A program made the position numbers and the translations under genes. Positions 26,691 through 37,706 of a stretch of 64,000 nt of DNA are shown one piece after another. Within the stretch, counting starts at the first letter, position 1, and every line of letters starts with the position of its first letter. The notes below the pieces were generated by a model, which was given only the letters and a program-made list of their open reading frames with translations, did not search any database and had not been told where the DNA came from. The DNA lies in NCBI RefSeq assembly GCF_000485595.1, contig NW_014577178.1, positions 40,682 to 104,681 of the forward strand, read 5' to 3'. This DNA comes from Priapulus caudatus. Taxonomy: Eukaryota > Priapulida > Priapulimorpha > Priapulimorphida > Priapulidae.

Positions 26691-27457
26691 AGATTTTTCA
26701 TATAAAGTTTGCTATGACATTTTAAATGTTAGTTTGCTCAGCAAACACTGCCTTGTCGTATCATCACAAAAGCTTGTAAACATACATCAAAATACCTTTG
26801 TAGACCCGTCAACTCTAAACTAACTCCAGCTGTTGGGTTTTAACATTCAAACTCTGCGATGCAAACAAGTGAGCATTCTCGGAGAAAATCTAAGAATAAT
26901 AAACCCATTTGTTGCCATATATGGCCGTCGTTGCCCGCGGACAAGGCTATGATGCATAAAGCAGATTTCCAAAATTATACTAGGGAAAGTGATCGACTAC
27001 TGAATGACGTGCACCACACGATAGGATAGGCAATCGATTAACTACACAAAATGCGCAATTTTGGGTGGTGCTAACCGCCAGAATGTGACCTTTTCCGTGA
27101 AGCTATGAAAGATGCACTAAACGCATAGCATTGGATGGTATATTAAAGAGTAGAGTTTATTTTTATAGTGACAAGCGTAAGTTAAACTCGAACTGTTTCA
27201 TTGATCTCTGTATAGATAGAAAATAATGAGATAATTCTAGCTGTAATTCAAGAACCGATTTGTTAAGAAGGCGCAGCAATGTAAAATATAATAAAAAATA
27301 ATGGCACAAAAAGACAGCAGTTATTTAAAGAAGCTTTACAGATATTCCCTATTCCACGAACATAAACGAGCTTCCAGTTCGAAACCTGACCATGAAAATT
27401 GTTTGAAGCCTTTTTATGTTATTTAATTTATAGTAATCACCAACCCATTAAAATCAC

Positions 27458-27500
27458 ACGCACGCACGCACGCACGCACTTACACACACACACGTACACG

Positions 27501-27551
<51 letters not shown>

Positions 27552-27555
27552 CACA

Positions 27556-27596
<41 letters not shown>

Positions 27597-27618
27597 AACA
27601 CACACCACACAGCACACA

Positions 27619-27650
<32 letters not shown>

Positions 27651-27765
27651 GCACAGCACGCACACGCACACGCCGCACGCGAAACTCACAACGCGCACAC
27701 GCACACGCGCACGCGCACACGCGCACGGCGCACACGCGCACACGCACAACCGCACACGCACAGTA
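27458..27765. repeat. CA/CGCA microsatellite
   Basis: CGCA and CA arrays with several interruptions and a CGCACA/CGCG tail. Open frames across it are repeat translations. Confidence 0.95.
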
Positions 27766-28398
27766 TATATTATATAGATATCACAGATTTCTTGTTTGTA
27801 ATATAGTCACTCCTAGCATGCTTTCACGGGGTTATAGTCAATATATATAGGAAGTCCCGGTTTTGTCGTTTGTTGCACATACGCATACTACATAAATTAC
27901 TCACGCCGCGAACGCACGCACGACGCACACATGTGTAAGCAACCGAGTGAAAAATAAAATTCATACCGTCGTGCTATAGTTTTAAAGGTCTTGACCACTT
28001 TTATAATATTGCTGTAGAATAACGATTTTTGTAACAAAGCAGTCTCATGCCCTGGGACAATGAACGGAATACAATATCAAAAACTCCGCTTGTATCCCAC
28101 GCGAGGTAGGTAAAGAATATGTGAAAAAAATATTTATTTTACATTCGTCAACTAAGACCGGGTGTTTCTGTCAAAGGCACCGCGATAATGTAAATTCAAT
28201 TCTAATCAGACGATTTCATATACAGATGCGTGCGTAGATATGTAAACTAAACTGCGGTGTGGTCACATTGCGAGGATGGAGAAACGATATAGGCCTAAAT
28301 AAAAAATGTAATATTTTAGCATCATGATAAAGAACAAGAAAATAGTAATTACGTAGTTACTACTGTAGCGATCACCTACTCAAATAACCAAATAATTA

Positions 28399-28400
<2 letters not shown>

Positions 28401-28465
<65 letters not shown>

Positions 28466-28493
28466 CGTGCGTGCGTGCGAGCGTGCGTGCGTG
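28401..28493. repeat. (TG)n/(CGTG)n microsatellite
   Basis: About 60 bp of perfect TG followed by CGTG units. Confidence 0.95.
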
Positions 28494-28497
28494 TTAC

Positions 28498-28543
28498 ACA
28501 ATTCTACGAATCGCATGTGGGCACTTTTTGTAGAATTGTGCAA
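28498..28543. other. short stem-loop
   Basis: CACAATTCTAC is repeated inverted as GTAGAATTGTG with a loop of about 22 bases. No flanking direct repeats and no similarity to the CARG-ended palindromes. Confidence 0.5.
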
Positions 28544-28808
28544 CCATTGTCTCAATACGTGTATAAATTATTTCACAGCCAGTGGCTCTACGGTGTTCAC
28601 CGTCACAGAAATGCTCCTGCTGTCCAAACAAACGAGCTAAAATTTCACATTCTCGCTAGTAACGGTATAGATATACAGCGGGTCGATTACCCTCGATCTG
28701 ATTTTTTTGCAACCCTACGGTAAATGATGCTACAGACGCGTCCAATACGTAGGATGAACAGGTGTATAATATTGCGCGCTGTGTGGTGTGATTCCAAGTT
28801 ACATGCTA

Positions 28809-28889
28809 GGGGCTGCTTATGAATGCTTTCGCACCAGCAGTTGGTTCCAGAGTTGGAGCACGGGAAGCCAGAGAATTCTATCTGGTCGC
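28809..28889 (+). CDS. orphan exon candidate
   Basis: A weak acceptor (ACATGCTAG) precedes and a consensus donor (GTAAGTTTG) follows an 81-bp segment. It is open in two frames, one containing an ATG and reading MNAFAPAVGS at its start. The minus strand is also open over this region (28687-28959, 90 codons). Which strand, if either, is expressed cannot be decided. No family recognised. Confidence 0.2.
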
Positions 28890-29794
28890 GGTAAGTTTGT
28901 TCACCAATTTCACTTACTGTCTTCACCTGCGTGGTAACTTGTGACGAATAGCAGAGCAAATCAAAAGATCTACCATAATTAGCATTAATTTTTAATCAAC
29001 TGCGAGTTTAATCCCACATTATGTTTCGTCGCAATGACCACCATCCAGTGCATCGTTTCGTGATCGTGTTAAAGGGGGCACATGCAAACGAGACGTCATC
29101 TATATTCAATTTAGAGGCCGTGCCGTGCCTATAGAAACTTTTATATAACTCAACCGATCACAGATAAATCAACTCGTGTGAAGGTACAGGAAAGGATCTC
29201 GAATTGAAACTTAGCTGAAAATTGCAGTGAATTACTGCTTTGGGATTGAGGAGGAACTGTATGAAAATGCATTACACCGTCACCTAAACTATCATGCTCG
29301 AATTTATCACTCTAAACCAGTTAGTCCCGACCTTTATTATCATCTTTATCGCACGTCTGTGGCATCGCCATCCCATAAATGAGAAATTATGCTCAAATAC
29401 GACCAGAAATGCTATTTCAGAAAACGTTAAGTTCGCAGAATTAATTGAAAACATGGGAATTGCGAAATAAAGCTTTGCACATGCAATGAACACAAACAGT
29501 ATAAAAAAGCAGTCAGGTTACAGAATTACTAACTCTTGGGACGTTTGGTAAAATTTTCATAAAATAATTACGTTATGTTACCCAAGAGAAGCTTTGCAAG
29601 TAAGGATTTTAAAACCACAATACTAAGGACCTTACAAAGACCATTAGGTTATTAGAGAATCGTGTGACGACAGTTTACTACATGATTTACATATGATTTA
29701 TGTACCAAGTGTATACTAACTTGTATCGCTTGATCACCACATTGATGCCAACACATATTTGAAGCAATCTGTAGTTTCTGGCCATCAAATTAGT

Positions 29795-29900
29795 TGTTCG
29801 AGGGTCACGTAGTGACCCGAGTTTGCTAGGGGGGTCCGGCATGCCCCCCGGAAATTTTTTTTATTCTGAGATGCAATTTCCTGCATTCTGGGGGTCAAAA
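29795..29900. repeat. transposon-like fragment with a palindromic GGTCAC motif
   Basis: A short palindrome (GGTCACGTAGTGACC) is followed by a GGGGGGTCCGGCATGCCCCC block and a T-run. Similar G-rich/C-rich modules are common in invertebrate DNA transposons. The boundaries cannot be fixed. Confidence 0.35.
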
Positions 29901-32250
29901 ATGACAATAAATTGACAAAAAAATGTCAATAATTGACAACAACAAAATTCCGACCACAGTGAAATTCGTAGTTTGATACAAACTGGTCGTAGTGGTGCAA
30001 AAGGAATAGAAATTCGTATAAAATACGGATAAATCGTAGTGGTTGGCATCTCTGCGGCAATGCCAATTGAACAAATTAATATACAAAGTATAAAAATGTA
30101 GCAATGTATTCAAGACAAGTCCTTGACCTAAATACAACGATAAAAAATTCATTTAAAAATGTTCTGTGACCTGATAAAGAAATGAAAATTTAACTTGGAT
30201 ATTTTATAACACTGCAACACAATATCAAAATAGAAACGTACTGGTAAGTATGTGCTTATATATAGGATATATTTCACATATAAGCCTATAATTTAGAAAT
30301 TTATTTGGTATTTGTACCACATCGATTAAGTAATTATATTACTATTGTAACTACGCACGCGTAATTGAATTAGAAACCCACAATTCCACAGAAATTTAAA
30401 TTGAGACGTATGACTGAAGAAATATATAGATAGTGCATTATAATTCTCCCTTCCGCACGCCTGAGTTGTAATGAGAGAAAAGTGACAATAAATGAGTATT
30501 ATTAAAAATGGCTATTTTCCATAACTTTTATAAAACGTCTCAAACTTAAGGCAAAGTCATTGACCATAATAACCAATAAGGTGTTCTTAATCTTTGGTCA
30601 CTCAGTACAAACTAAAACGGCAATTCTGCGGTAAAGGACAGCATAAAAGCGCTACGGATGGCTTCTGACCTCTTCCATACGCGGGTAGGGAGACTTGACC
30701 CATGGTCATCCGCGGTTTGGATGCTCCTGCCACACCCGTTTCTGCTGAGCAGTGTCACCGAGGGTCACGAGCCTACTGTATGAAAGCTCTTGCCTCGGGA
30801 AAACTATGCCAACAATGCACAAGCTGTTCCAATAATGCGGCTACGCAGCGGAAAGACACCGGATCACTGGTTAATTATAAGTTTATTGAAGTCGTTAAGT
30901 GGTGATTCATCACAGCAGAAGAAGCTGGATGCTGACACACGGCTTAGAGACGGCATCATTAGCGGCCAGAGGTGATTACACCCTGGAATCCCTTTAGGAT
31001 TCTGGCAATCTTCACTGCTCTTACCAATGACTAGGAAAACAAGATAATGACCACGGGGCTAAAGCCTGATATATAGTAAATCATATGCTTGCTCTCAGGT
31101 TACAAACGGTCCCTCCTCCCTCCTCCACGACCTCCATATCATCCTCGTTCTGCTCCCCCGCCACCGTGTCTCCTACCAGATGATTTAGATGGGAGCTATG
31201 CAGTGATTCTCACACATAATGATATTCCTTAGTAGCGTTAAGTATACGTTTCCATTATAGGAAGGCGTATAACTAGCGCTCACGCTGTAAAGTGAAGGCA
31301 CACTGCTGGCATGTGTCTGCATTAACTGTAGCACTTAGTTGACAAAATCACTCTATAACAGTCACACGGTGTGGATGGAATGGTCAGATATTAATAGATG
31401 GGTTGTGAATATTCGCTCATGAACGAAATTGCTTTGCATATAGACTAAGCTTTATTATGGATACAAGCCTGCTTTATTACCAATAAAAACATTGAATGAT
31501 TAATTAAGCTATGCGTGGTAAAAAATTATGTTCACTGTCTATGGAACTGGGGCACACGTACACTAGCTCGTTACGTACTACGAGCATTACAGTTTGGACC
31601 AAGATAAAACTACATGCACAGTTCAATGTTTTCTAGCCAACTTGTACAATGCTAATTGAGAAGACTATAGGCGCCATGGTATTTTCATATTGCAAGCGCA
31701 TGGCTAGAAGATGAGAGAGAGACAGTACTACACGATACAATCCTAGTCAGGGGGTGGCAAACTGCATACATTATGCACTTAACATGCCGGGCAGGATCGA
31801 GTTTCAGGGAGATTGAAATTTGACACGTTCGCCAATTAGACAGGCGCGAGGAAATGGGTGCGGTCGTGTGAGGGATGGCTGGGAGGTGCTAAATTAATTA
31901 TTTGAAATAGAGCTCTGAAAACGGGTATATATACATATATATATGAAATATCCTAAAATCGCCATACATTCAACTTTCCATTAACCTCGGTAGGCAACCA
32001 CGGCTATTCTCGTTACGACTTTCCACGCCATGAGTCACCTATTCAAAGACACAGGCTATTTACACACCAGCATCTAATATCTACCCCCGCGACTACAAAG
32101 AGCAAGGTAACTGTGGCAACTGCCTAGCGAGCATGCATGACCACTCACTCACCCGCTATTATTAGTCTCTGCCTCATCTACAAGTCCGCATGCAACTTGC
32201 GGCTACTATAGCTCACTCTACGCAGCAATTATGACTCTGTTATTGCTGTC
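29901..32250. other. intronic sequence, no gene recognised
   Basis: AT-rich to about 30600. A slightly GC-richer stretch at about 30640-31170 has a 67-codon + frame without a recognisable domain. Confidence 0.45.
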
Positions 32251-32346
32251 CAACCGATGTGTGTGAAGGCTGCCCCCCCCCCACCCACTCCTTCTCGAGC
32301 ATACTGTATACTACAGAGTTAAGTGCAGCACGTGTTCTCCAACGCG

Positions 32347-32507
<161 letters not shown>

Positions 32508-33284
32508 TCTGTCCCTGTGGCCTCTCTTTCTCCATCTGCTTTCGCCCGTGCTCCTCTCCCAATCACCTACCCTATTCCTTCCTTGGTCTCTTTCTTTATC
32601 GTCTAACTGTCTTGCTTCGACTTTCCTTTGTTTTCTTCCGACTCGCACTCCCTCCTTCCCTCTGTCCCTTTTCCTACCACTTGTGTTCATACGCACGAGG
32701 ACAAGTATCTTCTTTCCGTGTCTGTGTATGCTCGTATATGTTTGGGCTCATGTGCACACAACCTCTTTCAAGTGTCTTCCAGCTTCATCCGTTTTACAAG
32801 CAACTCTTGAAATCGTTTTATTTTATTAAAGACCTTGTTTCGTGCACGGTATCTACAGTTTGGGCAGGAATTAGTATTAATCGAACGATTCAAAGTGTCT
32901 GATCACAATTACCACATGTTGACATTAACTATTTATATTTCGACTCATTTTAATTCTTTACCTTTGCAGAGTTAATAAATTAAATTCTTAACGTCACAGC
33001 TGCACTGGACAGGCCGCCCTGTCTCATCACATTGATTATACCGACAGGTAACGTCTGTCGATTGGCCAATCACCAAATTAAACTACTTTGTCACGATTTG
33101 TGTGCTTGTTTGATTGGTTCACGTCTACATTCCTATTTGGAATTCTGAAAATGCTTAAGAAAAATGCTGAATGTGTATGGCATGCATGTTGGAATGATTT
33201 GAGGTTTCTGTGGAAGTACTGTTTTGTACTGATGTGTTTTATTAGATCTATATTTGAATTGTATAGTAAGGTGAGTTTAGGCTG

Positions 33285-33346
33285 ATAATATCAGGCGTGT
33301 ATAATAATAGAGTGTATAGTCTATTATTATACACTCCTGATAATAT
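33285..33346. mobile_element. micro-palindrome D (48 bp) with 7-bp target duplication
   Basis: The element spans 33292-33339: 20-bp arms starting CAGGCGTGTATAATAATAGA, with an 8-base loop GTGTATAG. The right arm differs from a perfect complement at one base. Identical 7-mers ATAATAT flank it (33285-33291 and 33340-33346). Ends and arm pattern resemble the elements at 4, 36630 and 37662. Confidence 0.75.
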
Positions 33347-33408
33347 CAATATTGATAATAACAATAACATGATAAGTCAAGTTCAGGAAGTGAATGTGTT
33401 TTTAATGC

Positions 33409-33692
33409 TGATCATGTATCCCTGATACATCCCTTCTATGACTTAAACATTTTTATCACTGATCATATATATCCCTGATACATCCCTTCTCTGACTTGGT
33501 AGATTTTTCATTGCTCACATATCCCTGATACATCCCTTCTCTGACTTAGAAATTTTTTTAATGCTGATCATATATCCCTGATACATCCCTTCTCTGACTT
33601 GGTAGATTTTTCATTGCTCACATATCCCTGATACATCCCTTCTCTGACTTAGATGGATTTATAATTGGTCACGTATCGCTGATACATCCCAA
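33409..33692. repeat. tandem minisatellite, about 51-bp period, six units
   Basis: The core TATCCCTGATACATCCC starts at about 33417, 33469, 33520, 33573, 33623 and (as a variant) 33674, a spacing of 50-53 bp. Units alternate between two spacer types (GGTAGATTTTTCATTGCTCA and a TTTTTAATGCTGATCATA type). Confidence 0.9.
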
Positions 33693-33989
33693 ATCAGCAA
33701 AATCAAATCATATCAGCATATGTTTTTTTTAATTCCATATAGGGATCATTCATTGATAAGGTACGCATAATATTGCTGATTTTTTTACCCCCTACCCTGC
33801 CGAATGCGTATGTAATAAATGAATGACCCCCATACGAAATACTATCATATATATATATGTTTTACACTTAGAAAACAGTATAGCTATGTAGATCTCTTAA
33901 ATAAACTGTAAGTATACGTAAAAAGCTGCTTTTTGTTTTTGAAGGCTTCCTGTAGTAATTAAGTAGGTATTATTTTTTCATTGGGTGTT

Positions 33990-34400
33990 GCAATCCCTTC
34001 CATGAAGGGATGTATCGGATCAGGGATATATTCCTGCTATATAATATTATCCCTGTTTCATCCCTGATAAATACCTGTCACATCCCTGATGAATACCTAG
34101 CTGTCATATCCCTGATTTATCCCTAATATGTGGTACACATGACATCCCTGATACATCCCTTCCATAGCATCCCTGAAACATCCCTGATGTATATCCCTTC
34201 CAGGAAGGGATCTAGGTAATTTACATATTTGGAGCTGCCACATCCCTGATTTATCCCTGTCTATGTATTGGCATACATAGGCAGGGATGAATCAGGGAAA
34301 AGTATCCCTGCCGCCAGAAGGTATCCTTCCAAGTCAGGTTGGCGCATCCCTGCAAATAACCTGATACATCCCTGCTGTATCCCTGACAAAATAGCTGGGA
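33990..34400. repeat. dispersed ATCCCTGAT-motif array with imperfect palindromes
   Basis: More than 15 copies of ATCCCTG or its complement occur at irregular spacing in both orientations. It includes CCCTTCCATGAAGGGA (about 33994), CCCTTCCAGGAAGGGA (about 34195) and a 54-bp inverted repeat at 34244-34297 whose arms begin CCCTGATTTATCCCTG. It continues the motif of the minisatellite at 33409 but is not a simple tandem repeat. Confidence 0.85.
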
Positions 34401-35080
34401 GACCCCCTCCTCCAACCAGAGCTCTCGTTCATGGACGGAAATTAAATGCACCCAATATACACTCTCCAACCAAACTAAACGTCATTGTGTACCATATATG
34501 TAACTTTCTGGATATAATATGACACTGGTATCATTTGAATAAATATCGGTAGAACAAGTCAATACAGTACTAACATTTCGCACAATATATTGCAAGTAAT
34601 TTCCACTGACATAACGTCAGTTGTATTTACACACAAACCCTAGTCACGAACCATTATGATGATTAGAAAGGGAAAATAAAACGTCGACATTGAATAAATC
34701 CACAAACTGGAGAAATGCTCACTATGTACGTTTATTTGAGCATTCCACATTTAACAGCTTCGTGCAGTTAGAACTGTGTAAATTATTAAAAATTTGTTCA
34801 GCCATCAATCGATGGTATAGCCGTATCAAAAACGTGTCACACCCAGCAACATGTAGTCATGTTCGATTCTTAAATAAAGACGGAACTGTGTATTCTCGTA
34901 ACCGTCCGCTCAGCGCAAGATAGCTAGTAACAATTCGCCAACAAACGAGAGGAGCTCCAAATACTATTTCGAGCCGGCAGAAGTAAATCCAAATAAAGGT
35001 TGTGTCACAATAACGGTTCACACGACGAACACTACTACAATCCACACGCATAAGCCCTGATGCATTATATGTTTATATCG
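34401..35080. other. intronic sequence, no gene recognised
   Basis: AT-rich sequence with short open frames only. Confidence 0.5.
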
Positions 35081-35720
35081 AAAGCAGTACATGAACACGG
35101 CCATCTGCAATGCCTTAGACCTCGCTGGGGAGTTCTGCTCAGGTTATTTTTTAATTAATTTACCAGTAACGAGAAAGTCCCGGGCACTAATCATTGCATC
35201 AAAAATTAATTACATCTACGACATTATCGGAAGTGTCAGGGGAATTGTGCCCGTAAATGAAAATGATAGGCGCTAATGTCGCGTGCCAAGAGCTTATTAA
35301 TTACCGCGCGAATCTCAGCCCAATATTGCTGGCGACATAATTTACGGCGGCCAAAAAATTACCGACAATCCAATCAAGGACTGTGAAGGCACAACCTTTT
35401 ATTTGGAGACGAATATGTATAATTTGCAGTAGCTTGTACAATTTTTTTACTGGCTATGCCCTCAAGCACTTGGCAATAAAACGCACATTTCAACGTTACT
35501 TGAATCTTCGTAATGGCCGCTCTTATCATACCGTTATGCGAAGTCAAGTCGACCTTTCTCGCGTCTAATATTTTTTACCAGATTGAGTGAAATGTGAAAG
35601 GCTCGTGGGAGATCTGTCTCCGTGCAATCATAAATTGTTGCTGAGGATAATCTAGAGGATAATTAAAAAGTTTTTGCCAGACTCTGCCTCAAAGGAAAGC
35701 AAAAAATCCCGTAATGATGG
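35081..35720. promoter_or_regulatory. candidate enhancer-like block
   Basis: Non-repetitive, non-coding sequence dense in homeodomain-like cores (TTAATTAATTTACC, GCGCTAATG, TTATTAATTACCGCG), an ETS-like CGGAAGTG, CAATCAAGG and TTTTATTTGG. It lies in the intron between the 36306 and 19106 exons. This is inference from motif density only. Confidence 0.3.
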
Positions 35721-36004
35721 CGTATATAATTCAACAGGGACTGCATACAGGACAGTTAACCACCCCAGGTAAAAGTCTCCTGATTAGATATATGAACGCG
35801 ACGCACGGCGCAGATCAGCTTACGGAAAGCAACTTTGGCAAACAACATTATTAAAAGTATTGTTGAACCTAAAAAGATGACAAATCTTCCACACAACTCG
35901 TCTAAAGTCATTACAAACTGAAAATAAACGCAATTTGATTGCATGCCCACTTACTCCCCTGACTATTCGGTATTTGTTCTCTGCCCAGATACAGATGATA
36001 TAGA

Positions 36005-36008
<4 letters not shown>

Positions 36009-36051
<43 letters not shown>
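36009..36051. repeat. (TA)n microsatellite
   Basis: About 21 TA units. Confidence 0.95.
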
Positions 36052-36054
<3 letters not shown>

Positions 36055-36305
36055 GCTTTGATTATAGATTATGCGCAGATATATAATTATAGCCCTGGAG
36101 TATATTTGCACTTGGTTAGTATCGCTAGTATTGTTATTACTATAATATTGAATGTATGATTTGCTATGTTAATATATAAACCACCATAATGTATAGGGAC
36201 TGTCCCTTTATTTCCACCTCCTGTTTAAATTCGGTTTGTCATGCTATGAACTGCATCCGGTAACATGCTATATAATATTAATAAAGTCAACATAATGAAA
36301 CTTAC

Positions 36306-36375
36306 CAACTTCACCAGGGAGACCATTCGTTGTGATGAAAGGACTCAATTGCTCATAACTTGAACCTTCAAATAC
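36306..36375 (-). CDS. TCF12-like: E-protein internal exon
   Basis: On the minus strand the acceptor GTGTCTTGCAG precedes and the donor GTAAGTTTC follows this 70-bp exon of 23 codons plus one G. It encodes VFEGSSYEQLSPFITTNG then LPGEV. From memory, vertebrate TCF12 has RGF...LSPTPFMNSN and TCF3 has RTFSEGTHF at this place, so the LSPF core and the exon start just after an Arg agree. It enters in phase 0, matching the 41136-41194 exon, and leaves in phase 1, matching the 19106-19173 exon. It belongs to the longer isoform and is skipped when transcription starts near 21 kb. Part of the intrinsically disordered N-terminal half. Confidence 0.87.
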
Positions 36376-36622
36376 CTGCAAGACACCAGAAAGTCAATGG
36401 CAGCAATTAATATAATAATGCAGTAAAATAATATAACACGGTAATCACTGCTCAAACGTCTGACAATCATGACGTACGTGCTTAACAAAGTATATAGGCC
36501 AATCGCGTACAAAATTTATTAATGCATTTAGTTGGCACCCGGCATCATAATTGATAAAAATTACTTGTTTGTTTGTGCGCAAAAGTTCACTGGATAGTTT
36601 TCCAGAACACACATCGTGTTGC

Positions 36623-36673
36623 ATGCTATCAAGAGCGTATAAAGAAGCCTTCTTAATACGCTCTTGATGCTAT
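36623..36673. mobile_element. micro-palindrome B (37 bp) with 7-bp target duplication
   Basis: The element spans 36630-36666: left arm CAAGAGCGTATAAAGAAG, one central C, right arm CTTCTTAATACGCTCTTG (one mismatch in the stem). Perfect flanking 7-mers ATGCTAT lie at 36623-36629 and 36667-36673. Confidence 0.85.
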
Positions 36674-36812
36674 ATATACGGCCAGTTTATTACAGAGCAA
36701 GTAAGCTAGGGCAGGGGGAACATGGCTGTCATTCTGCATGATACACGCGACTACATACACAGCCATGATAATGGTTATACTAGAGTCCTGTATTCCGTAT
36801 ATCGCAAGCCAC

Positions 36813-37247
36813 TCAGCGTCGACATATTAACTGTGTAATTGCAAGTCCATGGGGGAGAAGACGGAGTCTGACCTGCACGAGATTTGCCAATATATTACAC
36901 AGCTGACAACATCGAATAACATTTTTAAATTGCAGTCGTTTTATTTGCTGGCAGATTACAATAAAACAAATAGTATTCTTTCCGTGATTGCGCGCCGTAA
37001 TCAGAACAAAATCCATTCCATTAAGAAGCCGGATTTGGAAACCAATGTATCGGATGAAACAAAACATGTAAGACGATCTCGACTCAATTAGCCGTGCCGG
37101 CTTCCTCAACAATTGATTTTCACTGATCTGGCAGCACACACAGCAAGAGCTTGCTGAGATTTTAAACCTTTCAATGGACTCAGCAGCGAATCCAACTGAC
37201 TGCCGATGTCGAAGGCTTTCGAACTGCCAGGAACGAGAAAAAAACAC
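36813..37247. other. overlapping antiparallel ORFs of unknown status
   Basis: An 80-codon + frame (36849-37091) starts with an ATG and reads MGEKTESDLHEICQYITQLT at its N-terminus, which looks protein-like. A donor-like GTAAGA follows near its end (37067). A 144-codon frame runs antisense. Neither shows a domain I recognise. At most one is likely to be real. Confidence 0.25.
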
Positions 37248-37579
37248 CGACCAGGGCTTCGAATCTCACAGTAGCAAATAAGCAGACTGTACATTGCGCG
37301 TAACGGTTCTCATTGCGCGTGATCGCACGAAATGCGTGTTTACGCATTAAATGTACCTCCTATTACTCCCCCTGCTAAATTCTGTATATGATTGTCTGAA
37401 ATATTTCCGCTTTGCTATTAGCTCACACGAAAATAGTGAACACGCATCTCTGAAATTTCATTTTCCCCAAGTAGAGGTAGAAGAGGCTGTGTCCACCAAG
37501 GCGTCATGTAGCACGCGTTGTTCACACGCACGTACATTAGTTCGTATAATATGCGACCTATCCAGCCACGTAAGTATGC

Positions 37580-37600
37580 ACATACACACACGCACGCACG

Positions 37601-37634
<34 letters not shown>
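37580..37634. repeat. CGCA/CA microsatellite at the left edge of the duplicated block
   Basis: CGCA then CA units. The same repeat forms the left edge of the second copy (about 49636-49682). Confidence 0.95.
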
Positions 37635-37638
<4 letters not shown>

Positions 37639-37654
37639 ATAATACTGGAGCAAA

Positions 37655-37706
37655 CTATTACCAAGAGCAGATAAAGAAGGCCTTCTTTATCTGCTCTTGC
37701 TATTAC
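37655..37706. mobile_element. micro-palindrome C (38 bp) with 7-bp target duplication and known empty site
   Basis: The element spans 37662-37699 and is a perfect palindrome of 19-bp arms starting CAAGAGCAGATAAAGAAGG. Flanking 7-mers CTATTAC lie at 37655-37661 and 37700-37706. The duplicate block has a single CTATTAC at 49703-49709 and nothing else, so it shows the unoccupied site. Confidence 0.92.

Noticed and set aside
32160-32180. Minus-strand ATG...GCGG before GTGAGTG as another alternative E-protein start
   Set aside because: A short reading of nine residues in phase 1 can arise by chance near repeats; there is no CpG island or other support.
37474-37569. Plus-strand exon candidate ending at GTAAGTATG
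   Set aside because: The acceptor is ambiguous, there is no recognisable peptide, and it runs into a CA repeat.
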